Assembly: GCA_014382345.1 (NCBI GenBank)
Contig: JACNJX010000064.1
Location: forward strand, 1 to 44,375
DNA from: Alphaproteobacteria bacterium
Lineage (GTDB): Bacteria > Pseudomonadota > Alphaproteobacteria > Rhodospirillales > Casp-alpha2
Direction: 5' to 3'
Length of the DNA: 44,375 nucleotides
The notes beneath the pieces were generated by a model. The model ran no database searches, had not been told where the DNA came from, and saw nothing but the letters and a program-made list of their open reading frames with translations. Below, one piece after another: positions 15,609 to 24,265 of this stretch. Numbering within the stretch: position 1 is the stretch's first letter; every line of letters begins with the position of its first letter. Position numbers and translations under genes: made by a program.

Positions 15609-15806
15609 TCAAAAACCCGATGAAAAATCACGCACTTGGCGCGGACTTGTAACAGGTACACCGATAACTGTCACGGACCTCTAAACTTTTCGCCAAGCAG
15701 AAATCCATAGTTTATGTCACGGTTCTTATACGATATTAGTAATAATCCAACTCCGCTTCTTTATCCCCTTTTACTTACCTTTCAAGATTCAGAACTGAGG
15801 AAACCA

Positions 15807-17981
15807 GTGAGTTTTGACGCCCGGAAAACCCTGATCACCGCAACGCTTTTGATTTTTATTGCGTCCGGCACCGGTTTGTCTTTTTGGGGAGGGGAACACC
15901 TCAAGGCGTCCGCCCATAAGGTCTGGCTGGTCAAGGGCAAGGACGATGCCGCGCGGCTGACGGAAACCATTTTGTTCTGGGTTTCCAAAGCCAAGGTCAA
16001 CCTCAGGGCGATTGCCGGGCAGTTTCGCGGCCAGGACTCGCTCAATACGGAAAAATTCCTCGACCTGGTCGAGGATGCCAAAAAGTGGGATCCGGACGTC
16101 GTTTTCGGAGGCGTCGCCTACGTTCAACGACTTCTTCGCGAGGAACGCCCGGCTTTCGAAAAGGCGCAAGGGAAGCCCCTCACCATCGTCGGAAAACCCC
16201 GGAAAAAATCGCCCCAGGGTTTCGAAAGTTTTGTCGTCCGGCTGACCTCCCGCACGGACAGTTTTCTCCGCTTGAATGCTGACCTCCTGACACATCCAGC
16301 CATCAGCGAGGCTGTCATCACGGCCCGCCAATCCTCCGGCGAGGTCATTTTAGGGCCGGCCTACCAGAACGAAACCGGGAATTGGAATATTTTGCTGGCG
16401 ACCGCCGTTAATTTGTCCCCCGGCGCCGGTGTTATGGTCGCCACCATCGACCTGGAGAATATGTTTTCCAGCCTGTTGACCGATTACCTCCCCCCCGAAA
16501 TGCGGGTCCGGCTGGTCAAACTTGACGGCAGCCGCGGCGGTAAAACCCTGTTTGTGCCCATCATCGGCACCCTTGAGCCACCCGGTGAAGTCGCCGCGAC
16601 GGAAGTTATAAAGGTTTCCAGCGGACTGACTCGCTGGAATTTGCATTGGGACATCCTGCCCGGCTATCTGGGCGGTCCGGACCAGGTGTCAGCCGGATTC
16701 ATACGTTTCGGAGGAACCGCCCTGACGCTTCTATTGGCGGCGCTGTTCGGTTTTTTGTCTTTCCAGAACGTCCGCTTCCACCGCTTGGTCAAGGAACGCA
16801 CTGCTGAATTGGCCCAAAACGCCATGATTATTCAGCTAACCATGGATTCCATTGACCAGGGGTTCGCTGTGTGGAACTCGGACCAAAGGCTGGTGGTGTG
16901 GAGCAAAACCTGTGTTGAGTTCTGGTACGAGCCGCCAAACCTCCGGCACGGCATGCATATGGCTGATCTCCTGGCCCATATCGCTACCAAAGGCGCTTTC
17001 GGCGAGGGCAATCCGGAAAAACTGGCCGCCGCTGAAATCAAGCGGATTTCCTCCGCCGGCAAAGAATCGGAAGAAACCTTTTTTCTAACCGACGGTAGAA
17101 AAATTAACGTTCGCCGGTTTCCCCTCGATAAGGGAGGCTATGTAAGCGTTTACACCGATATCACGGCTCAGGAAATTGCCATTGAAGATCTCAAGCAGTC
17201 CCGCGACGAAATGGAACAGCGGGTCCTGGAGCGGACCAAGGATCTTAACAAGGCGAAAGAAGAAGCCGAACTCGCCAACCGGGCGAAATCCAGTTTCCTA
17301 GCCAACATGTCCCACGAACTCCGCACCCCCCTCAACGCCATCATCGGATTTTCCGAAATGATGAAAACCGGAACCCACGGCAAGATCGAAAATAATTATT
17401 ACGAAAGCTACATTCAGCTCATTCACCAGTCCGGGAATGACCTTCTCTGCGTCGTCAGCGACCTTTTGGATCTTTCCATCGTTGAAACCGGAATGCTCAA
17501 ACTCGACGAAAGCCAGGTAAACCCCGTCAAAATAGTGATGGAAACGGCGAAAATGGTTTTGCCCCGGGCGCAGGATGCGAACATTGACGTCATCACCGAA
17601 GTACCCATTGACCTGCCGTTGTTACGAGCGGACCGGGTGCGTTTGAAACAAATCCTCTCGAACCTGCTCGACAACGCCATCAAATTCTCGAAGTCGGAAG
17701 GCAAGGTTGTGATCGGGGCGGAAGTCGCCGAAAGCGGTAATATCGTTTTCCGGGTTTCCGATACCGGCATCGGCATCGCAAAGGAGGACATCCCCAGGGT
17801 ACTGAACCCATTTGCCCAGGTTCAGGATATTATGGAGCGCACCCATGAAGGGGCGGGGCTCGGACTTCCCATTTCGAAAAACCTTGCCGAATTGCATGGC
17901 GGCACGCTGGAAATTAAAAGCAAATCCGGCCACGGAACGACGGTAAACGTCACCTTTCCCGCCGAACGCCTGATTGCATAA
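15807..17981 (+). CDS. CHASE-PAS sensor histidine kinase (orphan)
   Basis: The product is 724 residues from the GTG at 15807, which has a GAGGA Shine-Dalgarno at 15797-15801. An ATG at 15714 would add 31 residues of unlikely composition, so the GTG is preferred. Domains in order: membrane helix right after the start; periplasmic CHASE-like region including KKWDPDVVFGGVAYVQRLL; second membrane helix; a PAS domain (DSIDQGFAVWNSDQRLVVW); a coiled linker; HisKA with SHELRTPLNAIIGFSEM (phospho-acceptor His503 from this start); and HATPase_c with NLLDNAIKFS, DTGIGIAKEDI and GAGLGLPIS. CHASE domains bind small extracellular ligands. No response regulator gene is adjacent, so it is an orphan kinase here. 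Confidence 0.93.
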   Translation: MSFDARKTLITATLLIFIASGTGLSFWGGEHLKASAHKVWLVKGKDDAARLTETILFWVSKAKVNLRAIAGQFRGQDSLNTEKFLDLVEDAKKWDPDVVFGGVAYVQRLLREERPAFEKAQGKPLTIVGKPRKKSPQGFESFVVRLTSRTDSFLRLNADLLTHPAISEAVITARQSSGEVILGPAYQNETGNWNILLATAVNLSPGAGVMVATIDLENMFSSLLTDYLPPEMRVRLVKLDGSRGGKTLFVPIIGTLEPPGEVAATEVIKVSSGLTRWNLHWDILPGYLGGPDQVSAGFIRFGGTALTLLLAALFGFLSFQNVRFHRLVKERTAELAQNAMIIQLTMDSIDQGFAVWNSDQRLVVWSKTCVEFWYEPPNLRHGMHMADLLAHIATKGAFGEGNPEKLAAAEIKRISSAGKESEETFFLTDGRKINVRRFPLDKGGYVSVYTDITAQEIAIEDLKQSRDEMEQRVLERTKDLNKAKEEAELANRAKSSFLANMSHELRTPLNAIIGFSEMMKTGTHGKIENNYYESYIQLIHQSGNDLLCVVSDLLDLSIVETGMLKLDESQVNPVKIVMETAKMVLPRAQDANIDVITEVPIDLPLLRADRVRLKQILSNLLDNAIKFSKSEGKVVIGAEVAESGNIVFRVSDTGIGIAKEDIPRVLNPFAQVQDIMERTHEGAGLGLPISKNLAELHGGTLEIKSKSGHGTTVNVTFPAERLIA

Positions 17982-18004
17982 GTTTCCGTTTTTTAACGTC
18001 TCCG

Positions 18005-19123
18005 TTATGCCGGAACAGCCTCTAATTGAAGCGGCAGCCGCTTGCGGCCCCAGTCGCCGGCGGGGCCTTCGAAAACGCCGGGCAGCGCCGTTCCGCACTT
18101 GGCGCAGTTGCCGGTGTAATTGCCGCCGGTCTCGACCTTCCAGGAATTGATCTCGTACCAGTCGCGGCCGATCAGCATTTCGCCGCATTGATGGCAATAG
18201 GTGCTATCGCCTTCGGGGTCGTGCACGTTGCCGGTATAGGCGTAGCGGATACCGTTGTTGATGGCGATTTTGCGCGCCCGGACCAGGGTTTCCAGCGGCG
18301 TGTTCGGAATATCGGTCATTTTCCAATCGGGGTGGAAGGCGGAAAAATGCAGCGGCACGTCTGGTCCCAGGTTTTCCATCACCCAACTCGTCAATTCCTC
18401 CAGTTCGGCGTCGGAATCATTCTTGCCGGGAATCAGCAGGGTGGTGATCTCCAGCCAGACATCGGTTTCGTGTTTGATGTATTTCAAGGTATCCAGCACC
18501 GGGGCCAGGGAACCGGTACAAAGATCTTTATAAAAACTCTCTGTAAAGCCCTTCAGGTCCACGTTGACGGCGTCCATATGGCGGAAGAATTCGGTCCTGG
18601 GCTCCGGCGTGATGTAGCCCGCCGTCACCGCCACCATCTTGATGCCGCGCGCGTGGCAGGCTTCGGCCACGTCGACGGCGTATTCCAGAAAGATCACCGG
18701 ATCGTTGTAGGTCACGGCGACGGATTTGGATCCAGTCTTGACCGCGGCGTCGGCGATCATCTCCGGCGTCGCCTGTGCCTGAAGCCTGTCAAATTCGCGG
18801 GATTTGGAAATATCCCAGTTCTGGCAGAACTTGCACGTCAGGTTACAGCCCGCCGTGCCAAAACTAAGAACCGGCGTTCCGGGCAGGAAGTGGTTGAGCG
18901 GTTTTTTCTCGATCGGGTCGACGCAAAATCCGCTCGAGCGGCCATAGGTGGTAAGGACGACCGCGCCATCGGACACCGCGCGGACGAAACACAACCCCCG
19001 CTGGCCTTCGTGCATCCTGCAGAAGCGCGGGCAGAGATCGCACTGCACCCGACCGTCGTCCAGCGCATGCCAATACCGCGCCGGGTGCCCCTCGATAGCA
19101 TTTTCGTTCAGAATTTCGCTCAT
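18005..19123 (-). CDS. amrS: AmmeMemoRadiSam system radical SAM enzyme
   Basis: This 372-residue protein carries the radical-SAM cluster motif CNLTCKFC (Cys93, Cys97, Cys100) that binds the [4Fe-4S]-SAM centre. An N-terminal cysteine set (CDLCPRFC and GLCFVR, Cys28, 31, 35 and 45) and a C-terminal pair of CxxC motifs (CHQCGEML, CAKCG) are typical of AmrS. GTPVLSFGTAGC and LKGFTESFYKDL also match the family. The start is the ATG at 19123, eight bases downstream of the GNAT stop; the longer frame upstream is a shadow of the GNAT gene. amrB and amrA are encoded divergently beyond the GNAT gene, so all three parts of the predicted system are present. The substrate is unknown. Confidence 0.93.
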   Translation of the reverse strand: MSEILNENAIEGHPARYWHALDDGRVQCDLCPRFCRMHEGQRGLCFVRAVSDGAVVLTTYGRSSGFCVDPIEKKPLNHFLPGTPVLSFGTAGCNLTCKFCQNWDISKSREFDRLQAQATPEMIADAAVKTGSKSVAVTYNDPVIFLEYAVDVAEACHARGIKMVAVTAGYITPEPRTEFFRHMDAVNVDLKGFTESFYKDLCTGSLAPVLDTLKYIKHETDVWLEITTLLIPGKNDSDAELEELTSWVMENLGPDVPLHFSAFHPDWKMTDIPNTPLETLVRARKIAINNGIRYAYTGNVHDPEGDSTYCHQCGEMLIGRDWYEINSWKVETGGNYTGNCAKCGTALPGVFEGPAGDWGRKRLPLQLEAVPA

Positions 19124-19131
19124 GATTGATT

Positions 19132-19635
19132 CTAGTCGATTTGGCGATACATCACCAATGCATCGGTCAAGCCCAGTTCCTTGTGGCGGAAGGCCTTGGT
19201 CAGAGTGCCGACGGTCTCGAACCCCATCTCGGTCCAGAGGTCGATGGCCCTTACGTTGCTGGCGACGACCAGGTTGTACTGCATGGCGGTGAAGCCGAGC
19301 CTTTTGGCTTCTTCCAGCGAATGGGCACACAACGCGCGGCCCACTCCCCGGCGGCGCATATCGGGATGCACCATGTAGCCGGCGTTGCAGACGTGCTTGC
19401 CCAGTTCGGGCTGGTTGGGTTTCAGGTAATAGGTTCCGGCGACGCGGCCGTCCAGGATGCCGATATAGGTGGCCTGGGGCCCTGTCTGGGAGCTGGCCAA
19501 CCACAGGGCTTTCGCCTCGTCCTCGGTGGTATCGGGGTCATACGGATAGCTATCGCCGCGTTCGACCACGGGACGGAAAATCTCCCAGATTCCCGGCCAG
19601 TCGGCAGGCCGGGCGGCGCGAATTTCGTCCATCAA
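19132..19635 (-). CDS. GNAT-family N-acetyltransferase
   Basis: This 167-residue protein has the GNAT fold. It starts IRAARPADWPGIWEIF, then has the acetyl-CoA-binding motif A in MRRRGVGRALCAHSLEEAKR (the Arg-Arg-x-Gly-x-Gly loop) and the motif B region YNLVVASNVRAIDLWTEMGF. Target substrate is unknown; the closest style is the phosphinothricin/MnaT-like amino-acid acetyltransferases. A ribosome binding site GGAGAG lies about 9 bases before the ATG at 19635. It is co-oriented with amrS, eight bases upstream of it, and diverges from amrB, so it sits inside the AmmeMemoRadiSam locus. Confidence 0.9.
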   Translation of the reverse strand: MMDEIRAARPADWPGIWEIFRPVVERGDSYPYDPDTTEDEAKALWLASSQTGPQATYIGILDGRVAGTYYLKPNQPELGKHVCNAGYMVHPDMRRRGVGRALCAHSLEEAKRLGFTAMQYNLVVASNVRAIDLWTEMGFETVGTLTKAFRHKELGLTDALVMYRQID

Positions 19636-19711
19636 TGTGCTCTCCGGAGGATTCCTGCAAAAATTTCGTCTATACTATGCGCCAGTATGAACAATCTGGA
19701 GACAAGACTCC

Positions 19712-20524
19712 ATGACCGGGGAACAGGTACTGGTTCGCGCCCCCGCCGTCGCCGGGCAGTTCTATCCCGCCCAGCCCGGCGAGCTTGAAGCCCAGATACA
19801 GGGCTTGCTTCGCGATGCCGAGGCGGGACAAGGCCCCGCCCCCAAGGCCATCATCGCGCCGCACGCGGGCTACATCTATTCCGGCGCCATCGCGGCCAAA
19901 GCCTATGCCCGCCTGGCACCCGCCGCCGACACCATCACCCGGGTCGTGCTTCTGGGGCCGTGCCACCGGGTCGCCGTGCAGGGGCTGGCGCTCAGCAGCG
20001 CCGATGTTTTCCGCACCCCCCTGGGCGATATCCCGCTCGACCAGGATGCCGCCGAAAGCCTTGCGGACTTCCCGCAGGTTCAGGTCTTCGACGCCACCCA
20101 TCAGTTTGAGCACAGCCTGGAGGTCCATCTGCCGTTCCTGCAACGGGTCTTGGGCGATTTTTCCCTGGTTCCCCTGGTCGTCGGCGAAGCCAGCCCGAAC
20201 GACGTCGCCGACGTTATCGAGGCGTTGTGGGGTGGACCGGAAACGGTGTTCGTCATCAGCACCGACCTAAGTCATTACCTCGATTACGACGCGGCGCGCG
20301 AGATTGACGCAAGAACATGCAGCGCCATCGAGGCCCTGGACCCCTCGGCGATAACGTCCAACGGGGCGTGTGGGCGGTTCCCCGTCGGCGGCATGCTGGC
20401 GGCGGCGAAACGGCGCAGCATGACAATCACGACGCTCGACCTGCGCAATTCCGGCGACACCGCGGGATCGAAGGACCATGTTGTCGGCTATGGCGCCTGG
20501 ATGCTGCAAGAGGCAGTTAAATGA
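19712..20524 (+). CDS. amrB: AmmeMemoRadiSam system protein B (MEMO1 family)
   Basis: This 270-residue protein belongs to the MEMO family, structurally related to class III extradiol dioxygenases. The metal-site residues of human MEMO1 have counterparts: His51 in PHAGYIYSG, His85 in GPCHR and Cys220 in SNGACGRFPV. FEHSLEVHLPFLQ and VISTDLSHYLDYD are further conserved blocks. Bacterial members are thought to act with AmrA and AmrS on an unidentified substrate. GGAG precedes the ATG at 19712 by about ten bases. Its stop overlaps the amrA start (ATGA at 20521-20524), so the two are translationally coupled. Confidence 0.94.
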   Translation: MTGEQVLVRAPAVAGQFYPAQPGELEAQIQGLLRDAEAGQGPAPKAIIAPHAGYIYSGAIAAKAYARLAPAADTITRVVLLGPCHRVAVQGLALSSADVFRTPLGDIPLDQDAAESLADFPQVQVFDATHQFEHSLEVHLPFLQRVLGDFSLVPLVVGEASPNDVADVIEALWGGPETVFVISTDLSHYLDYDAAREIDARTCSAIEALDPSAITSNGACGRFPVGGMLAAAKRRSMTITTLDLRNSGDTAGSKDHVVGYGAWMLQEAVK

Positions 20525-21135
20525 CCGAAGGCGGCGATTTTTCCCAAGATACCAAGTCCCTGCTGGAACGGCACGGGGAAACACTTCTCGCTCTCGCGCA
20601 GCAATCGATCCGCTACGGCCTCGAGCACGGAAAGCCCCTGCCCGTCGATCCCGGTGGTTATGCTGCCGAACTGAGTCAAACCGGAGCCTGTTTCATCACC
20701 CTGAAACAGGACGGCAAGCTCAGAGGCTGCATCGGTACGCCGGAAGCCCATCAAGCCCTTATCATCGATGTCGCGCAAAACGCTTTTCGCGCCGCGTTTC
20801 AGGACCCCCGGTTCCCCAACCTAACGGCCGGCGAACTCGTCCGCACGGAGTTGTCCATTTCGGTGCTCAGCCCGCAAACGCCGATAACGTTTTCCGATGA
20901 GGCGGATTTTCTGTCCAAGTTGCAGCCGGGCGTAGACGGCCTGGTGATCGAGGACGGGGGACGCCGCGCCCTGTTTCTGCCCTCCGTGTGGGCACAATTG
21001 CCTGGACCGGAAACCTTCCTACAACACCTCAAGGTCAAGGCCGGACTGGCCGCCGATCACTGGTCTGACGAATTCAAGGCGTGGCGCTTCACGGCGGAGG
21101 AAACCGCCGGGGTCCAAGTGAACGCCCACGTTTGA
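20521..21135 (+). CDS. amrA: AmmeMemoRadiSam system protein A (AMMECR1 family)
   Basis: This 204-residue protein shows the AMMECR1 domain: ACFITLKQDGKLRGCIGT (conserved LRGCIG hexapeptide region at about 66-72), NAFRAAFQDPRFPNLTAGEL, ELSISVLSPQTPI, GVDGLVIEDGGRRALFLPSVW and HLKVKAGL. Length fits the family. The biochemical role is unknown; the LRGCIG block is the presumed active site. Its ATG overlaps the amrB stop. A cysQ-type gene follows after 66 bases with its own ribosome binding site. Confidence 0.94.
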   Translation: MTEGGDFSQDTKSLLERHGETLLALAQQSIRYGLEHGKPLPVDPGGYAAELSQTGACFITLKQDGKLRGCIGTPEAHQALIIDVAQNAFRAAFQDPRFPNLTAGELVRTELSISVLSPQTPITFSDEADFLSKLQPGVDGLVIEDGGRRALFLPSVWAQLPGPETFLQHLKVKAGLAADHWSDEFKAWRFTAEETAGVQVNAHV

Positions 21136-21201
21136 CATCCCGCGCCCATCAGGGAAAATCGTCTGGAATTTCCGCCATACGGCCTCACAAGGAGAACATA
21201 C

Positions 21202-21987
21202 GTGCTGAACATCGGACTGGATCTGCTGGAACAGGTCGGCGACATCGCCAAACGGGCGGGAGAGGAAATTCTCAAGATCTACGAAACCGATTTCGCGGTC
21301 GAGGAAAAGGCCGATACCTCGCCGGTCACGGAAGCCGACAAGCGGGCGGAAGAACTGATCCTGCGCTCCATCTCCATGGGCATCACCGACAAATATCCGA
21401 TCATCGGCGAAGAAGACTTTGCCGCCGGTAACGCGCCGGCCATCGGCGACGATCCCTTCTGGCTGGTCGACCCGCTGGACGGCACCAAGGAATTCGTCAG
21501 CCGCAACGGGGAATTCACCGTCAACATCGCCATTATCGACTCCGGGCGGCCGGTCATGGGCGTGATCCATCTGCCGGTGACGAAAACCACCTATTGGGGC
21601 GCTTCTGCAGGCGCCTTTGCCCAGGACGGCGACGAAGACGAACGCGTTATTTCCTGCCGCCAGGCCCCCGCCGGTGGGCTGACGGCCATGGTCAGCCGCT
21701 CGCACCGGGGCCCGGACATGGAATCCTTTCTTAGCCATTATCCCATTGCCGAGGAAACCACGTCCGGCAGCTCGCTCAAATTCTGCCGCATTGCGGAAGG
21801 CGCTGCCGATCTCTACCCCCGGCTCGGACGCACCATGGAATGGGATACGGCGGCGGGGCACGCCATTCTGAGTGCCGCCGGCGGAAAGATAACCGACCTG
21901 GACGGCAACCCCCTGCTTTACGGCAAGCCCGGTTTCGAGAACCCCCACTTCATCGCCCAGGGCCCCGGCGTCGCCAAAAAGAATTGA
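21202..21987 (+). CDS. cysQ: 3'(2'),5'-bisphosphate nucleotidase (CysQ-like)
   Basis: This 261-residue member of the inositol-monophosphatase/FIG superfamily has SPVTEADKRAEELI, the metal-binding GEEDF, DPLDGTKEFVSRNGEFTVN (the DPxDGTxEF loop followed by the FTVN element typical of CysQ) and WDTAAGHAILSAAGGKI. CysQ removes the 3'-phosphate of PAP formed during sulfate assimilation, using Mg2+. The start is a GTG at 21202 preceded by AAGGAG at 21189-21194. The tsaC gene starts one base after its stop, so these two are co-transcribed. A general inositol-phosphatase role is less likely given the FTVN block. Confidence 0.92.
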   Translation: MLNIGLDLLEQVGDIAKRAGEEILKIYETDFAVEEKADTSPVTEADKRAEELILRSISMGITDKYPIIGEEDFAAGNAPAIGDDPFWLVDPLDGTKEFVSRNGEFTVNIAIIDSGRPVMGVIHLPVTKTTYWGASAGAFAQDGDEDERVISCRQAPAGGLTAMVSRSHRGPDMESFLSHYPIAEETTSGSSLKFCRIAEGAADLYPRLGRTMEWDTAAGHAILSAAGGKITDLDGNPLLYGKPGFENPHFIAQGPGVAKKN

Positions 21988-21988
21988 C

Positions 21989-23002
21989 GTGACCAAGGCC
22001 CGCCCTCCGATCCTGCCGTTTGAGCCCGAAGCCATCGCGGCGGCGGCAGAGGTTCTCCGCCGCGGCGGGCTCGTCGCGTTTCCGACGGAAACCGTGTACG
22101 GGTTGGGCTGCGACGCTACCGACGGCGAGGCCGTGGCCAGGGTCTTCGCCGCCAAGGACCGGCCCCGGTTCAATCCGTTGATCGTCCACGTCAGGGACAC
22201 CGCCGCCGCCCGCGAAATCGTGGAATTTAACGACATGGCGGAAGACCTGGCCCGCGCCTTCTGGCCCGGCGCGTTAACGCTGGTGTTGCCGCGCCGCGAC
22301 GAGTGCGTCTCATTGCTGGTCAGCGCCGGGTTAGAAACACTGGCCGTCCGGGTGCCCAATCATCCCGTGGCCAAGGCGCTGCTGGAGCAGTCCGCGATCC
22401 CCATCGCAGCCCCCAGCGCCAACCGGGCCGGACGCATCAGCCCGACGGCGGCCGGCCATGTGGCATTTTCCCTTCCCGGCCCCGAAGACGGCGGCCCGGA
22501 AATGATCCTCGATGGCGGCCCGTGCCAGGTCGGAGTCGAGTCGACGGTGATCGACCTCAGCGCCGCCCAGCCCACCCTGCTCCGCCCCGGCGGCATTGCA
22601 GCGGAAGACATCGGAGCCGTGACCGGACCGCTGGCCGCGCCGGTGGCGGAAGACGGCGGGGACACGAAAGCCGCCCATAAATCGCCGGGCATGATGGATC
22701 GCCATTACGCCCCGGAACTGCCGTTGCGCCTGGACGCCGAGCCAAACGATTCCAGAGCCCGGGACGGTGAAGCGCTTCTGGCCTTCGGGCCGCTGCCGCC
22801 CGGCGCCGAGGAAGCCATGAACCTGAGCCCCACGGGCGACCTGAAAGAAGCGGCAGCCAACCTGTTTTCCATGATCCGGGCGCTGGACGGCCCGCCGTTT
22901 ACAGCCATCGCCGTCATGACGGTGCCGGACATTGGCCTGGGCCGCGCCATCAACGACCGTCTCCGGCGCGCCCGGCAAAGCCCACATGCGGACGATAGTT
23001 GA
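21989..23002 (+). CDS. tsaC: L-threonylcarbamoyladenylate synthase (Sua5-type, two-domain)
   Basis: This 337-residue enzyme makes threonylcarbamoyl-AMP, the first step of the t6A37 tRNA modification. The YrdC core includes GGLVAFPTETVYGLGCDA, the KxR motif region AAKDRPRFNPLIVHV, and PSANRAGRISPT with the conserved Ser-x-Asn. The length and the C-terminal part (about residues 215-337, starting with HKSPGMMDRHYAP) show the longer Sua5 form rather than the YrdC-only form. The start is a GTG at 21989, one base after the cysQ stop. The exonuclease gene follows after eight bases. Confidence 0.95.
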   Translation: MTKARPPILPFEPEAIAAAAEVLRRGGLVAFPTETVYGLGCDATDGEAVARVFAAKDRPRFNPLIVHVRDTAAAREIVEFNDMAEDLARAFWPGALTLVLPRRDECVSLLVSAGLETLAVRVPNHPVAKALLEQSAIPIAAPSANRAGRISPTAAGHVAFSLPGPEDGGPEMILDGGPCQVGVESTVIDLSAAQPTLLRPGGIAAEDIGAVTGPLAAPVAEDGGDTKAAHKSPGMMDRHYAPELPLRLDAEPNDSRARDGEALLAFGPLPPGAEEAMNLSPTGDLKEAAANLFSMIRALDGPPFTAIAVMTVPDIGLGRAINDRLRRARQSPHADDS

Positions 23003-23010
23003 CGAGTGGA

Positions 23011-23589
23011 ATGAACGCCCGCAAAACCATCGCCGTTTTTGACCTTGAATTTACCGCCTGGGAAGGATCCTTGCAGAACGGCTGGTCGGCCACCGGCGAG
23101 GAAAAGGAAGTCGTCGAGATCGGTGCCATTCAACTCGCCGATGACGAAGGACTGATGGAAACCGGGGCCTTCCAGGCTCTCGTCAAACCCGTGATCAACC
23201 CCGGCCTCAGCGAGTATTTCGTTAACCTGACCGGAATCACCCAGGCCCGCCTGGAAGCCGACGGGTTGGACTTTGCGGACGGTCTCGAGGCGTTTCGGGA
23301 ATTTATCGGCGAAGACACCCGAGCGGTCTACTGCTATGGACGCGACTGGAATGTTCTGGGACAGGACTGCGAACGGAGGGGCCTGCTTTTCCCCTTCCCG
23401 CAGGATCTGTTTTTCAACGCCCGCGACCTCATGGCCCGGCACGTCAACAGCGATTTCGCCGGTATGGAAAGCAACACCCTTCCAGACGCGCTCGGTTTTC
23501 CTCCACCAGGGGTTTCCCACCAAGCCGTCGATGATTGCCGCTGCATCGCCGGCGCGCTCCGTTTCCTTCGAAACAAGGGACTGTTTTAA
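23011..23589 (+). CDS. DEDDh-type 3'-5' exonuclease domain protein
   Basis: This 192-residue protein is a stand-alone DnaQ/RNase T-fold exonuclease. ExoI is FDLEFTAWEGS (Asp and Glu ligands), ExoII lies around VYCYGRDWNVLGQDC (Asp), and ExoIII is VSHQAVDDCRC with the His and Asp of the DEDDh type. Family members trim the 3' ends of DNA or RNA; its substrate is unknown. The ATG at 23011 follows a GAGTGGA stretch; the TTG at 22999 that overlaps the tsaC stop is less likely. It is the last gene of the cysQ-tsaC run. Confidence 0.85.
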   Translation: MNARKTIAVFDLEFTAWEGSLQNGWSATGEEKEVVEIGAIQLADDEGLMETGAFQALVKPVINPGLSEYFVNLTGITQARLEADGLDFADGLEAFREFIGEDTRAVYCYGRDWNVLGQDCERRGLLFPFPQDLFFNARDLMARHVNSDFAGMESNTLPDALGFPPPGVSHQAVDDCRCIAGALRFLRNKGLF

Positions 23590-23730
23590 ATCGGAATTTC
23601 CCCTTTTCCGCTCCCCGCTTGACGGACATCAAAGAAGCCCGGTTCGCCCGGTGCTAGTATGTCCTTGTGTCGGCAAAATCGTTTTCAAAGACGTTCGATC
23701 CTTTGTCGATATGAAGGAAAGGAGCGGATC

Positions 23731-24255
23731 ATGTTCAAGAAAATCCTTGTTGCTGCGGATGGCTCCGGGCATTCCGATAAGGCCGTGGAAATCGCCGGCG
23801 ATCTCGCCGTCAAATACGGTGCGGACCTGACCATTGTCCACGCCATCGGGCATGGTGAAATTTCCGAAGAATTCCTCAAGATGGCCGAAGCCGAACACCT
23901 GATTGAGGCCGGCGCAGACGAAAGCCTTACCCCGGCGAGTCTCTACGGCGACGTAGCGTCGGCCACCAAGGCCACCCGGGGTTATGGAATCTCCTACAGG
24001 GTTCACGAACAGGTTGGGGAACGCATCATCAGCGACGCAACGGACATTGCCAAACGCTCGGGCGCGGTCCCCGTCGAAACCATGATCCTCGACGGCGATC
24101 CGGCCAAAAGTATCCTGGATACCGCCAAGGAAAAGGATGCCGACCTGATCGTCATCGGCACGCGTGGTCTCGGCTCGCTGAAGGGCTTGTTGATGGGCAG
24201 TGTCTCGCAGAAGGTGACTCAACTCTGCGAATGCAGCTGCATTACGGTGAAATAA
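23731..24255 (+). CDS. Universal stress protein (UspA family), ATP-binding type
   Basis: This 174-residue protein starts FKKILVAADGSGHSDKAVEIA and ends with DLIVIGTRGLGSLKGLLMGS, which fits the ATP-binding Usp consensus G-2x-G-9x-G(S/T). The middle part (about 50-80) contains an insertion compared with minimal Usp proteins. The ATG at 23731 has a strong AAAGGAG six bases upstream (23718-23724); the longer frame from 23659 lacks such a signal. It is preceded by 141 gene-free bases and is probably a single-gene unit. It converges with the MFS gene on the other strand. Confidence 0.93.
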   Translation: MFKKILVAADGSGHSDKAVEIAGDLAVKYGADLTIVHAIGHGEISEEFLKMAEAEHLIEAGADESLTPASLYGDVASATKATRGYGISYRVHEQVGERIISDATDIAKRSGAVPVETMILDGDPAKSILDTAKEKDADLIVIGTRGLGSLKGLLMGSVSQKVTQLCECSCITVK

Positions 24256-24265
24256 CGGCCTCTCT

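Noticed and set aside
15714-15806. Upstream ATG start for the CHASE kinase
   Set aside because: The extra 31 residues look like translated AT-rich leader; the GTG at 15807 has a proper ribosome binding site and begins just before the membrane helix.
21019-22359. Minus-strand open frame of 446 codons opposite cysQ and tsaC
   Set aside because: It covers two confident genes on the other strand and shows only shadow composition.
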